A stretch of DNA of 64,000 nucleotides from contig CAVRPP010000005.1 of the NCBI GenBank assembly GCA_963723165.1, positions 1-64,000 on the forward strand. Reading direction: 5' to 3'. The translations under genes were made by a program, and so were the position numbers. The stretch comes from UBA4744 sp963723165 (GTDB taxonomy: Bacteria > Actinomycetota > Acidimicrobiia > Spongiisociales > UBA4744). The notes beneath the pieces were generated by a model, which did no database searches, was not told where the DNA came from, and was given only the letters and a program-made list of their open reading frames with translations. Shown here in pieces: positions 1 to 8,584 of this stretch; positions within the stretch are counted from its first letter, which is position 1, and every line of letters starts with the position of its first letter.

Positions 1-1053
1 CGGGTAATAAGGTGGAAATTTAGCTATATAATCGCGCGTCACCTTCTGTTTCTGACCTTAGTTATAATAAGTAGTACTGTCAATGCAGAGATGCGCTGCG
101 AGAAATTCAGCCCAAAGATGTGGGTTGGACTTAACTACGATAAGCTAATAAAGGCAGGTGAATATAAAGGTAATCGCTTAACACCGCTGTCTGGCTTTTC
201 ACGATCATGGTCAGATGGTTATACGCTTTCTACTGTTGATTACTGTAATCATGATTATGGCGTGCTCCATAAGAACGCCATAATTCTCGATGCCAGGGCA
301 GTGCGGAATGACGTGCAAAAAGGGGAATACGCTCTTTCGTTTAATTGCTCCGAGAATGGCGTTGTTAACGACAAGATAGTTGGATCCGTAAGTTTGCTTG
401 ATGAGCGTATTGTTTATCCGGCACTGCGTGTTGATCTCGTCAAGGGAGAAATGGACTACCTGTTCACTGGCGATGACTTGAAGGGAATTGATTGTGTCGC
501 ACCATCGGGAGTGCAGCCAAAGCTCAAATTCCATTTCGGCAAGTATCAACGGCCTGAGTTGCATATTCCGAGTAATGCCGGGAATGAATATTGTACGTTA
601 GTTGATACGAAACCACTGCTTGACCCCACCGCCTATGCCAAAGGTAAATATAAAATAGAAGAAATAAGTAAGGTTCCTTTGGTTCTGCAGGAAACGGTGC
701 ATTTCGCTGAGGGCAGGCAATTTACTGTCAAACACAGGGGATGCGTTGACATCTATTTTGAGTTCACCTTTAAGACCAGTCTTCAAGAAAAACGCAAAGA
801 ACATTTGTTTGCTGTGAGGAATATTCTGTATGATCTGGTACCCGATCAAAATGCACTGATTAATAAGCGGGACACAAAAAAAATGAGTTTGGCCATCGAT
901 GAATATCTCGCCACTCATAAAGGACAGGTTCAGGTGGAAGATTTTGTCGCCTGTTTCTTTAAAGTAGGGCAAGAATGTATTGACAGACGTCTCATTTCGA
1001 TTTGTCGATCGCGATATTGTGGTCAAATACGTGGACCGCCCGTAGCGAAATGA
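1..1053 (+). CDS. Secreted hypothetical protein, 5' end outside window
   Basis: I do not recognise this family. The first ATG in frame is at 91, but the frame is open to position 1, and residues encoded just before 91 form a typical export signal: basic residues, a hydrophobic stretch (LLFLTLVIIS) and an A-x-A-like end (VNA) just before EMRCEK. The true start is therefore probably upstream of the window and the mature protein begins near 91. About ten cysteines are spread through the chain, as in disulfide-bonded periplasmic proteins. The last 25 residues are Cys/Arg-rich and could reflect a late frameshift. No catalytic motif is visible. Composition is AT-rich like its neighbours to 7.4 kb. 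Confidence 0.6.
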   Translation, partial: RVIRWKFSYIIARHLLFLTLVIISSTVNAEMRCEKFSPKMWVGLNYDKLIKAGEYKGNRLTPLSGFSRSWSDGYTLSTVDYCNHDYGVLHKNAIILDARAVRNDVQKGEYALSFNCSENGVVNDKIVGSVSLLDERIVYPALRVDLVKGEMDYLFTGDDLKGIDCVAPSGVQPKLKFHFGKYQRPELHIPSNAGNEYCTLVDTKPLLDPTAYAKGKYKIEEISKVPLVLQETVHFAEGRQFTVKHRGCVDIYFEFTFKTSLQEKRKEHLFAVRNILYDLVPDQNALINKRDTKKMSLAIDEYLATHKGQVQVEDFVACFFKVGQECIDRRLISICRSRYCGQIRGPPVAK

Positions 1054-1060
1054 GAAAACC

Positions 1061-1080
1061 GGGTCAGAGAGTAGTAAAAT
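1061..1080 (+). repeat. Short dispersed motif GGGTCAGAGAG, copy 1
   Basis: GGGTCAGAGAG followed by an A/T-rich tract lies 8 nt after the stop of the first gene. A related copy in the opposite orientation is at 3707-3727. Motifs of this form are common as dispersed intergenic elements in some deltaproteobacterial-type genomes; that link is from memory and not tested here. Confidence 0.35.
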
Positions 1081-1417
1081 TCATCAACCGCACTATACTT
1101 GCCAAAGTGCTTGCAGATTAATACCAGTTAACCAGCGTGGATTACCATAGATAGTGTTGACTTTTCGAAATTATGTGAATCCCAGATATTGTGGTTTGCC
1201 CAAAACCTAAAAATTGCAGATTTATTGAGGATATCCAACTTTGGCCAATAATTCAGATATCACAATTTGCCGGTATTCAAGTCAAGGAAATATTGATTTT
1301 GATCATTGTAAATCTCGTTTGCATCCAGATTCAACAACGCCCCCACCCACCCCTCTTGATTGTCATGATTATTAGAGTGACAGCAATGGTTGCAAAAACG
1401 AAATTAAAATGACAATC

Positions 1418-1484
1418 CGTTCCGGTTTTCAAGGTATATCCCCGCTTCTAACAGTTCCGATTTTTCAATTTGAAAAGCAAAATC
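1418..1484 (+). repeat. Degenerate 67-bp dispersed repeat, copy 1
   Basis: It shares an extended match with 4235-4303. Both start with TTCCGGTTTTC, contain GCTTCT(A/G)ACAGTTC in the middle and end with TTTGAAAAGCAAAATC. A few small indels separate them. Neither copy is inside a clear gene. Both are on the + strand. Confidence 0.6.
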
Positions 1485-1673
1485 AAAATATTTTCAAAAA
1501 CTATTGTTGTTGCCGGCGCTATGATAAAAAGAACATCCCTCAGAGAAAGTTTATAATAAGGCAATCCACCATTAATCTGTACAAAGGGTTCTCCTGGATG
1601 CCCGTTATCTGAGCATTTGTCATAAATAAATTGGTTGTTTAAATTCAGACAAAAACCGGGTATAGATTTCACC

Positions 1674-2533
1674 ATGCTTCAAAACACATTCATACACATC
1701 CAAAGCATCGGAGCAATAACCGAACAAAGGCTTTGGGAATCTGGTCTCAGGGATTGGGATGCATTTTCAGATGATATTTCAATTCCCATTTCCACCGGTC
1801 GAAAATATTTCTTAGAGAAAGGAATCGAAGAATCCAGACAACATCTCGAAAACAACAACCCGTCTTATTTTTCAAACCTGCTGCCATCAAACCAATCCTG
1901 GCGATTCTTTCCCGAGTTCAGAGAATTCAACGGTCTATCTGGATATTGAAACCACAGGTCTGGATCGCTATTTCAACGATATAACCACCATCGCCCTTTA
2001 TGATGGTCATGAGATTAAAACATATGTGCAGGGACAAAACCTGGATGATTTTATCGAGGACATTTACAAATACAAAGTGATCGTCACATACAATGGCAAG
2101 TGTTTTGATATCCCTTTCATTGAGCATTATTTCAATATCCGACTCGACCATGCCCAAATAGATTTGCGTTACGTCCTATACAGTCTCGGGTTCAGGGGCG
2201 GTTTAAAGGGATGCGAAAGACAGCTGGGGATGGACAGGGGTGATTTGAGTGATATTGATGGATTCTTCGCTGTATTGTTGTGGGATGAATATCAGCGAAC
2301 CGGCGATCCAGAAAGCACTTGACACGTTGCTGGCATATAATATCCAGGATACGATCAATCTGGAAAATCTAATGGTAACCGCTTACAACATGAAATTAAA
2401 AGACACCCCCTTTTATGAAACCCATTTGATTGAAGACCCAACGCCGCCGGTAAATCCATACAGTGCAGATCTTGCGACGGTAGACAGGATTAAAAACAGT
2501 TCACAGTATTGGCAATCGCAGCAATGGTATTGA
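1674..2533 (+). pseudogene. RNase H-like (YprB-type) nuclease gene, two frameshifts
   Basis: Three overlapping reading frames together give one protein of the ribonuclease H-like YprB family. The ATG at 1674 begins an N-terminal part with the family's opening (MLQNTFIHI) and a LPSNQSWRFFPEF segment. A frame change near 1915-1930 leads into the nuclease core, with exonuclease motif I (YLDIETTGL), then VIVTYNGKCFDIPFIE and the HAQIDLR segment. A second change near 2305-2318 restores YNIQDTINLENL, the motif-III-like region, to the stop at 2533. The catalytic acidic residues survive once frames are joined. Either the gene is decaying or the assembly carries single-base indels; the good conservation on both sides of each break favours indel errors or recent inactivation. 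Confidence 0.7.
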
Positions 2534-3115
2534 ACATTCGAGATTGTCGTTATCCACTGAAACCAACTTTAGCGGTATAAATTTCTCGGTTCCGGATTTG
2601 GATATTCATCCCTGTTAAACTCCCTCCACAGTGGTCATTAGGGCGGTTACTGCGGTGATTTGAATAACTTTTGATAGATTAAAATAAAATGGGCGGGCAC
2701 TATATGTTGTATATGGCATATGGATTTTTTATTGAATTTTCTGGTGTCAATTGATACAGATATCAAATGGAAATCTGAAGGATTTTAAGGTATTGAATTT
2801 TTTAGATTTTGGCAAGTTAACATGAATCCAAAGGCGACCTCAGACACCCCAACATATGTATCTGGCATTCTCTTTTTCGAGTTGCCCCTCTGTTAACTGA
2901 CTTGCATCAATAGCCATCCTCACTTCGTATTTCCTGTCAGAAGCCCCAAAAATTTCCCATCTGAAAATGTTATAAAGAAATTAGACTTTTGTGATACTTT
3001 TGTGACTTTTCATACGTATTATAGATACAGGGGTAACTTAAAATTCCTTATATTTTTAGTGGCAAAACTATTGGGTTTTGCTAAATTTAAACCAGAAAAA
3101 AAGGAGATTTATGAA
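2534..3115. other. AT-rich intergenic stretch
   Basis: No gene is visible. Near the end, the repeated string CTTTTGTGA (about 2988-3007) and an A/T-rich TATTATAGAT (about 3019) could belong to a promoter for the small gene that follows, but spacing does not fit a standard sigma-70 site. Confidence 0.35.
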
Positions 3116-3462
3116 ATGAAAACATTAAAAATTCTCGTGCGGTTGTCTTATCTCCTGCTATGGTTATGACCAGCGCTATCGTATGCAAAAGAACGTACAA
3201 CAGGGAGGGGAACTGGCCGGTGGTATTTGTAACATCACAAGGACTGTATTATGACTCCATTGTTGTGGTTGACCCATTGCCACAAAAAGGTAATTTCAGC
3301 GGCTTCTGCCAGGTAGAATGGATTAAAACAGAATTCGGACCAGGCGATGTAGGTCACCTGGGGGGTCGTTGGTGGATAGATGTGAATGATGACGGTGAGA
3401 TGGACGATGGGGACAAATTCTTCCTGTGTCCGCTGCTCGGACCGGGACGTGATCAAATGTAG
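3116..3462 (+). pseudogene. Small secreted protein gene, frame-disrupted start
   Basis: A strong AAGGAG at 3101-3106 precedes ATG 3116, which opens a signal-peptide-like MKTLKILV but stops at 3167-3169. The intact frame from 3160 encodes a compact domain rich in Trp, Gly and Asp, including GNWPVVFVTSQGLYYDSIV and GRWWIDVNDDGEMDDGDKF, a Ca-binding-like acidic loop. Joining MKTLKILV to AVVLSPAMVMTSA and then to a YAKE cleavage-like stretch requires two or three single-base shifts between 3139 and 3210. I cannot assign a function. The gene is either decayed or affected by sequence errors. Confidence 0.45.
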
Positions 3463-3540
3463 TCTGAGACTCTCTGGTGAGAGCATCTTTCAGATAAGGC
3501 AATGACAATGACCGGGGATGCAGATTAAAGGCAGATTAAA

Positions 3541-3598
3541 GGGGTCGGCGACATTTGAGAACCGTTCGTATTTGTCGCCGACCCCCCTTTCATTTTTT
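3541..3598 (+). terminator. Rho-independent terminator
   Basis: A perfect 13-bp stem (GGGGTCGGCGACA with TGTCGCCGACCCC, 3541-3553 and 3573-3585) encloses a 19-nt loop and is followed by CCTTTCATTTTTTAT. It lies 78 bp after the small secreted-protein gene and probably ends its transcript. The GGGGTC outer arms also resemble dispersed palindromes. Confidence 0.75.
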
Positions 3599-3706
3599 AT
3601 TTAAGTTTTTGGAAGAACCAGAGTAAACCTATAAGTCAAGATTCCAGTCAACCTGATCCCTTTTGAAAAATACGGGTCAAAGACCAATTTTTTCTTATAT
3701 TAGAGA

Positions 3707-3727
3707 ATATTGCTCTCTGACCTAATT
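3707..3727 (-). repeat. Short dispersed motif, inverted copy
   Basis: Read on the minus strand this is AGGTCAGAGAGCAATATT, matching GGTCAGAGAG plus A/T tract at 1061-1080. The opposite orientation and intergenic setting suggest a dispersed repeat and not coding sequence. Confidence 0.35.
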
Positions 3728-4234
3728 TCCCCGTTCATCGCTATGTTGAGTGTTGGATTTACCATACGATAATAGATAATTTATCATTTGTTAAAATAAA
3801 CCATGCAAGACAAAACAGGTCAATAACAGATCTGCCTTTTGTTATGAATCAAAAATCCGTTCGGTGATTTCCAAAGCCATAATATCTCTCCAACAAAGCT
3901 GGAATTTTGAAGGGCCAAAAAAACTTGTGATATCTATGATCCCAATTCGGAAGGTCAAAGTTGTGCTTCTGTATGCTTACTGCTATCTATCATAACCCAC
4001 TGTATTTTAATGATATCATAATGATATTTTAAATTTTATTTCAGCTAAAAAGATTTATGCCCCATACTACATATTGTATGCGGATTCTTTAGCAGAAACT
4101 TGTTGCTGAAGATAATTCTTACGTGCAGTTCGAATCTTTCCTTTTATTCAAGGCGCCCTCGACATAACGCCACCCTTCCAGCTGTTTAAAATGACCAAGT
4201 AGAAAGTTGCACTAACGAAAATCAACTCAACATC

Positions 4235-4303
4235 CCTTCCGGTTTTCCACTGTATACCGCAGCTTCTGACAGTTCTCAATTTTCCATTTTGAAAAGCAAA
4301 ATC
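4235..4303 (+). repeat. Degenerate 69-bp dispersed repeat, copy 2
   Basis: Partner of 1418-1484 in the same orientation; the last 18 bases (TTTTGAAAAGCAAAATC region) are nearly identical in both. Two copies 2.8 kb apart in intergenic DNA suggest a family of non-autonomous or decayed repeats in the AT-rich genome. Confidence 0.6.
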
Positions 4304-4361
4304 GATTTCTACCGATCCTTCCTTCCTCACTTGGAACAAAATCAAAAAGGACACACCCCTT

Positions 4362-4770
4362 ATGAAACGACCACCCAAAATGCGAACCCCCGATCACACA
4401 TGGCTCAATCTCGGTCAGGAAAAATATTATCGCCCATTCATCGATGGATATATCAAGGTTCTGAAAGCAAATCTCAAACAGGTCAAGCACATCGGCCACA
4501 ATTACAGTTACAAAACCTATACCTGCGGAGAGATCCCATGACGAAAGAAATCCCAATTGGAAACCCTTCCGGTTGCTCTGGGATTATTGTGAGCGCAAAG
4601 GATATGATTTCTTTGTGGCCAGGGATATCATATTTGAGCGACTTGGACGTAAACTGATTTGTGAATGTGAGATGCTAAGAGACGATGAGAAGCTGCGCCG
4701 GTTGGAGTTGGAAAGAATGTTTGGGGTTGATTTTGGAGAATCAGGGAGAAGGGAACTGGATATTGTTTGA
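4362..4770 (+). pseudogene. Possible broken small gene, unknown
   Basis: ATG 4362 opens a 59-residue frame (MKRPPKMRTPDHTWLNLG start) with charged and aromatic residues, stopping at 4541. A different frame, from about 4543 to 4770, continues with protein-like sequence (LLWDYCERKGYDFFVARD, then a Leu/Arg/Glu-rich helix ending at MFGVDFGESGRR). The two may be one gene with a frameshift near 4540 or two small genes. I do not recognise either part and there is no clear ribosome binding site. Confidence 0.3.
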
Positions 4771-4971
4771 ATTTAAACGTAGCGGAAAAGAATGGTTTGT
4801 AGAAATTTTCAGTGACACCGGAGGGAGACAATTCATGCGAAATGCTGTTATGACAAGATGAGATCGGACTCCGCATGAAAAATTGCAAGCATTTTTCTCG
4901 GAGCTTATCAATTATCTGCGAAAGAATCTGGTCAGTTCTCCTTTATGTTTTTAAGAATTTAAAAATAGTAT

Positions 4972-5229
4972 CTAAATTCCATCTTTGTAAATATCGTATA
5001 ACATATAATAAATAAAACCTAGCATAAACATAAGTTCAATCCAAGTTCTAATTCTACTTGTACGTGCAGCTTTAGCTATCTGGGAAAGTATATATTCTCG
5101 TTCTTTAAGGTGCAACTTCCAGATATCTATGTTATCTCTCTCTGTTTTTGTAAAATCTGACATATAACTCTTTTGATTTACTATTCGTTTGTTAATTCTA
5201 TTTTCACGGTCTTTCTTAGTGACACCCAT
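4972..5229 (-). CDS. Small membrane-anchored hypothetical protein
   Basis: It encodes 85 residues. The first two thirds are strongly charged and probably helical (KKDRENRINKR, then ERDNIDIWKLHLKERE), and residues about 62-80 form a single hydrophobic segment (WIELMFMLGFIYYMLYDIY). The layout is a cytoplasmic helix with a C-terminal membrane tail. AAAGGA lies about 11 nt before the ATG. It follows the FlaG-like gene on the same strand with a 137-bp gap, so co-transcription is possible. No family is recognised. Confidence 0.5.
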   Translation of the reverse strand: MGVTKKDRENRINKRIVNQKSYMSDFTKTERDNIDIWKLHLKEREYILSQIAKAARTSRIRTWIELMFMLGFIYYMLYDIYKDGI

Positions 5230-5366
5230 AACTATCTATTTCCTTTTTTGCATGCTATAGTAATTCTTCCGCATTTTTTGAATCCTTAGAATCCAAATCC
5301 TGCTTGCTTAAACCAGAAACTAACTGGATTCCATACCCGTAATACGTTGGAGATAACTTCCTTCAG

Positions 5367-5600
5367 TTAATCCTTTTCACCTGGCGGTAGAAAACCTGGA
5401 GGTGTCTTTCGTATTAATTTACCGTGTCTGTCATATTGTTCTACTATCAGTGTGCCATTTTCGATGACATTTCTGGTTGTTGTTTTCTCTACTTTTTGAT
5501 CAGATTTTCCTGTCTTAGTATTCTCACCAGGTTTGTCGAATACGTTATTAGTTGGTGTTATCACCTGCTGTTGAGACACGTTACTTATTTCACCAATCAT
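5367..5600 (-). CDS. FlaG-like small protein
   Basis: It encodes 77 residues with a low-complexity Asn/Thr/Lys-rich N-terminal half and a C-terminal segment TLIVEQYDRHGKLIRKTPPG. This resembles the end of FlaG-type flagellar proteins, in which a D..G.(V/L)IR..PP motif is typical. AAGGGGG lies 5-6 nt before ATG 5600, a strong ribosome binding site. The match is confined to the C-terminal 30 residues, so a role in flagella is only inferred. No other flagellar gene is nearby. Confidence 0.5.
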   Translation of the reverse strand: MIGEISNVSQQQVITPTNNVFDKPGENTKTGKSDQKVEKTTTRNVIENGTLIVEQYDRHGKLIRKTPPGFLPPGEKD

Positions 5601-5722
5601 GATATCCCCCTTAAAAAATCGTTTAACCCGTATTTAATATCGGTACTTATGGATGGAACTTGAGAATAATGACGATCTCAAAACTTTGCAGAATTTTTAG
5701 AAACCTGATAAAATTTAAGATC

Positions 5723-5734
5723 TACAATATTGTA
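5723..5734. promoter_or_regulatory. Perfect 12-bp palindrome upstream of MCE gene
   Basis: TACAATATTGTA is a perfect inverted repeat 52 bp before the MCE-lipoprotein start codon, in an otherwise A/T-rich leader. It could be an operator for a dimeric repressor; chance occurrence in AT-rich DNA cannot be excluded. Confidence 0.25.
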
Positions 5735-5785
5735 AGATGTTCGTTCGCTAATCAGTGCTAAAATAATCAAAGAAAAGGACCAGAT

Positions 5786-6469
5786 ATGATCAAGAATATC
5801 TTTTTTTCAGCAATAACCGCATTGGTTCTTATTGGATGTGTTGAGACCACTCATAATTTTAAGATTCGGTTCAATGATATTCAGGGATTACGGAAAAACG
5901 ATCGAGTCTTTTTTGATAACACCGCTATCGGAGAAGTAACGGGTATTGAATATGCTGATACAGGAAACTCTCTGGTAAGCGTAGCAGTTGAAGATCAATT
6001 TGCATCCTTACCCAAAGATTCCAGCACGTTTTATATTGACTCAAACCCTGAGACAGAAGAGCGAAAAGCGATACGAATTACTCAAATCAAAGATGGCGGC
6101 AATATAATAGAGAAAGATGCCATCGTGGAGGGACAGTCTAAATACGTCTCTATATTCGACCAGATCGCCAATAAATTCCGCAAAGATGTCCATGTACTGG
6201 AATCTGAGATAAATGAATTTATTAAAGGGCTCCAAAACCTTTCCGAAAGTGAGCAGATTAAACAAATCGAAAGACAGCTGGATAAGATTCTCGCAGAAAT
6301 TGAGAATCTGAGCGCGGAGATGAAACATAAATTGGAGACAGAGATTTTACCGCGTATTAAGGAGCAACTTGAAGAGATGAGACGCCGGTTAGAAAAAATT
6401 GGCAAAGAAGAAAAACTTAAACATGTTGACAAGAAAATAGAGACAATCTCTGCGAAGCTCAATGTATAA
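5786..6469 (+). CDS. MCE/MlaD-type lipoprotein
   Basis: The 227-residue product starts with a lipoprotein signal (hydrophobic core, lipobox LIGC at about residues 15-18). An MCE/MlaD-like domain follows (FKIRFNDIQGLRKNDRVFFD, then IGEVTGIEY), the fold used by the Mla lipid-transport system. From about residue 125 to the end it is a long charged coiled coil (SEQIKQIERQLDKI and on), as in proteins that form periplasmic needles or tethers. AAAGGAC lies 7 nt before ATG 5786. No mlaE/mlaF partner is adjacent, so it may act alone or with genes elsewhere. A lipid-carrying role is inferred from the domain. It is the one clearly intact long gene in the AT-rich part. Confidence 0.7.
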   Translation: MIKNIFFSAITALVLIGCVETTHNFKIRFNDIQGLRKNDRVFFDNTAIGEVTGIEYADTGNSLVSVAVEDQFASLPKDSSTFYIDSNPETEERKAIRITQIKDGGNIIEKDAIVEGQSKYVSIFDQIANKFRKDVHVLESEINEFIKGLQNLSESEQIKQIERQLDKILAEIENLSAEMKHKLETEILPRIKEQLEEMRRRLEKIGKEEKLKHVDKKIETISAKLNV

Positions 6470-6877
6470 TTGGAGAAGTAAAACGTTGCAACGAAATCCT
6501 CAAAAATGATTCCACCTGCTGGTGTTCAATAATTGAAACTCAACGGTTCTCCACCAGTTTTATTAAGAAAGCTCACTTAACAGAGGGCATCGGATTGCAA
6601 TCGTTGTTGTTTCCACCACTATCTCCACCTGCACACCCATCGATCTATTTTATTTTTGATTGCCTTTTAGTCTATATATAGCATCAGGTGTCACAACTGG
6701 TTTACCCCGAATCATGTCCTGAGAAACAGACGGTGTAACGGAGTCAAATATCTCTTGGATATTCCCCCAAAACTTCAACTTCGGAAATATCTTCTCATTC
6801 TATTTTATCATGACAGCGGACCTCATATAGCTTATTTTCCGCGCATAAAAAATGCCATTTTTTTGAATTTATTTTTA
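6470..6877. other. AT-rich intergenic stretch
   Basis: Between the MCE gene and the transposase end no intact gene is seen. A 50-codon protein-like remnant on the minus strand (6650-6799) is listed separately. The outer end of the IS element should lie near 6830-6870, but its terminal inverted repeat cannot be recognised without the other end. Confidence 0.35.
6650..6799 (-). pseudogene. C-terminal gene remnant, unknown
   Basis: The minus strand encodes EKIFPKLKFWGNIQEIFDS, then TPSVSQDMIRGKPVVTP and a short basic end, before a TAA at 6650-6652. Residue usage looks like real protein, but a TAG lies directly upstream (6800-6802) and there is no start codon. It may be the tail of a gene disrupted by the neighbouring IS element. 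No family is recognised. Confidence 0.3.
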
Positions 6878-7413
6878 CTACGCAGTCGAGTTCCAGTATT
6901 TATTCTCTTCAATATTTAACAGACTCAAAATCAGTTTTTGATCTTCATTTAAACTATCTTTAAACGTTTCGACAATCTTTGAGTTCTCTATTATTTTGTA
7001 AGTACTAATATTTTCGAAACGATCGATAATCTTACTAGTAGTTGGATGATTGGCTTCACGTTGTTCCGGATAGACTCTAATTGTTTCAATTTTGTTCTCT
7101 TTCATCTTATTTCGCACTTCACGTTCTATCAATGCTTGAACAACAAGAGCGATGAAAAATCCGAACATATTAGCTTCAATTCGTTCTATCTTCTTGAATA
7201 ACAGCGGTGCCGCATTATGAACCGTTTTAAATTGGCTAAATCTTTTTTCAAGCCGTGGTTGATATTTGTATGCCTTCAATACCTGTTTGGCCGACAGAGC
7301 TTTATCCGTACATAACAGAGGAAATACACCATCGGTTTGTGCTTGTTGTTTTATCAGCTGCTTTTTTTGCGTCCAGCTCAGAGTAAACAGCCGGTTGACG
7401 CACGTTTTGTATT
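6878..7413 (-). mobile_element. IS1634-type transposase, C-terminal fragment
   Basis: The frame encodes the C-terminal part of an IS1634-family DDE transposase: TDGVFPLLCTD, LSAKQVLKAYKYQPRLEKRF, then the helical segment ANMFGFFIALVVQALIEREV, and a tail LILSLLNIEENKYW. In this family these blocks lie after the second catalytic Asp and include the last acidic residue (the RLEKRF region). The N-terminal two thirds are missing: the sequence changes abruptly to GC-rich DNA at 7.41-7.45 kb. The frame happens to stay open to 7453, but those last residues (MGRTGQFGGVALD) belong to the GC-rich side. Confidence 0.75.
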
Positions 7414-7450
7414 GGTCGAGGGCTACACCCCCGAATTGGCCGGTCCGGCC
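7405..7450. other. Composition break, probable contig chimera junction
   Basis: Left of this point the DNA is AT-rich with poly-A/T runs. Right of it the DNA is strongly GC-rich and stays so to 64,000. Two unrelated genes are cut at the same place: the transposase reading leftwards and a WYL-type regulator reading rightwards. No target-site duplication or inverted repeat is visible. An assembly misjoin explains this most simply. Confidence 0.7.
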
Positions 7451-7762
7451 CACCCGCCACTGCGGGATCGGCGACCGGGACGCCCGAAACGAGCCGGCGT
7501 TCGCATCTCACCCGAAGGACGGCGCCTTGCCGCAGTACTCGGAGCCCTCCAACCACTCCGGGTCCGCCGGGCGGTGCCACCGGACGAGCGGGGCTGGCTC
7601 GAAGCAACGTTTCGCCTCGACTCTTTCGAAGGCGCAGTCATCGACGTACTCTCGCTCGGACCGCACATCGTGGTACTCCATCCCGCCAGGTTCCGTAACG
7701 AAGTCGCCGATCGGATCCGTCGAGCGGCGCTCCTCTATCTCGAAGAATCAGGCCGGTCATAG
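7412..7762 (+). pseudogene. WYL-domain regulator, C-terminal fragment
   Basis: About 115 codons match the end of WYL-domain transcriptional regulators: ISPEGRRLAAVLGAL, a basic segment RVRRAVPPDERGWLEATFRL, then LSLGPHIVVLHPARFRNEV and a final helix, the usual closing of this family. The winged-helix DNA-binding domain and the WYL motif itself are absent because the frame begins at the composition break. In an intact actinomycete genome the gene would continue upstream; here it is truncated by the junction. The stop is at 7760-7762. Confidence 0.55.
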
Positions 7763-7838
7763 CGGAGGCACCCGCGGTCTGCGATTCTGTCGGCCACACT
7801 GCGAACCCCCGATGGTGTCATGCGGCGTCTCTACAGCC

Positions 7839-8462
7839 TTACCCGTCTGGCGGTTTGTTGATTTCGAATCCGGTCTTCACCAGCAACTTCAGGAGCGCCG
7901 GAGCCGGATCCTTGAACTGGGCGGGCCGCAGCACTTCCTCGAGATCATGGAAGTAGCCGATCATCGTGGCAAAGACATGGCTCAATGAGATGGTGTGCAG
8001 ATCGGTGATTGGGCTTCGCCCAAAGGCGACCAGCCGCGTGCGGACGACTCCGCGACCGGCGCAGGCCGGGACCTCAGACAGGCCATGCTCCTGCAGGTCC
8101 TCGACGACCCCGAGGATCGGAGCCCCGTACGCCCAGGCCAGCCGCTGGAGAACAGAGTGCAGAACCTCGTGGCGGGTGATGCTCGGGTTGAATTGGGCAT
8201 CGCCCTGCTTCACCTCACCCAGAATCACGTCGATCATGTCCGGTCGCAGGTCCAGAGCCTGATCCGAAATCTGCAGCATGCGGCAGTCCTCGTGGTCGTC
8301 TGCTGCAAAGATCTCGCCCGGTAGTCGGAACCCGACGATGTCGACGTCGGTGACGGTTTCGTACGATCCGTTCTCACCGCGCCGTTGAATCTCGAACTCG
8401 CTCAACGTCAGGTAGCCGTTGAGCCTGAGATACGTTTCGACCAGATTGACTGCTATGTCCAT
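7839..8462 (-). CDS. PD-(D/E)xK nuclease-like hypothetical protein
   Basis: The 207-residue protein has the signature of a restriction-endonuclease-like fold: an N-terminal helix with GYLTLSEFEIQRR, an acidic strand TDVDIVGFR (about residues 37-45) and ILGEVKQGDAQFNP (about 80-93), which fits the D...(D/E)xK triad. Proteins of this kind often act on DNA or are inactive relatives; substrate cannot be told. The C-terminal half is helical without a known domain. It stands alone, with 122 bp to the divergent HD-GYP gene; that gap should hold both promoters. Confidence 0.6.
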   Translation of the reverse strand: MDIAVNLVETYLRLNGYLTLSEFEIQRRGENGSYETVTDVDIVGFRLPGEIFAADDHEDCRMLQISDQALDLRPDMIDVILGEVKQGDAQFNPSITRHEVLHSVLQRLAWAYGAPILGVVEDLQEHGLSEVPACAGRGVVRTRLVAFGRSPITDLHTISLSHVFATMIGYFHDLEEVLRPAQFKDPAPALLKLLVKTGFEINKPPDG

Positions 8463-8584
8463 GGGCCCATTCTGCCGCCTGTGGATAAATGAGTCGTCCG
8501 GCTTATACCCTTCTTGACCCCATCCGTCTACTGTGTGTGTTTGTTACACCACCCTAGGTAGCAGCAAGGCGGAGGGACTCAAGC

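Larger units (their letters stand above)
1054..1673. other. Gene-poor AT-rich stretch
   Basis: No convincing gene is present. The short open frames at 1191-1412, 1409-1612 and 1448-1675 have no ribosome binding site and biased composition. The stretch holds one copy each of two dispersed repeats, described separately (1061-1080 and 1418-1484). Confidence 0.5.
3463..4361. other. Long AT-rich stretch with terminator and repeats
   Basis: No supported gene. It contains the hairpin terminator at 3541-3598, the tandem string CAGATTAAAGG just before it, the inverted copy of the GGTCAGAGAG motif (3707-3727) and the second 67-69-bp repeat (4235-4303). The open frames here (for example 4148-4378 and 4227-4556 on the minus strand) lack start signals. 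Confidence 0.4.

Noticed and set aside
4227..4556. 109-codon minus-strand frame across the second repeat
   Set aside because: It runs through the dispersed repeat, lacks a ribosome binding site and conflicts with more protein-like plus frames.
1..7410. Reading the AT-rich segment as a genomic island of the actinomycete
   Set aside because: No integrase, attachment repeat or flanking duplication is seen, and only one end is in the window; a contig chimera is simpler.
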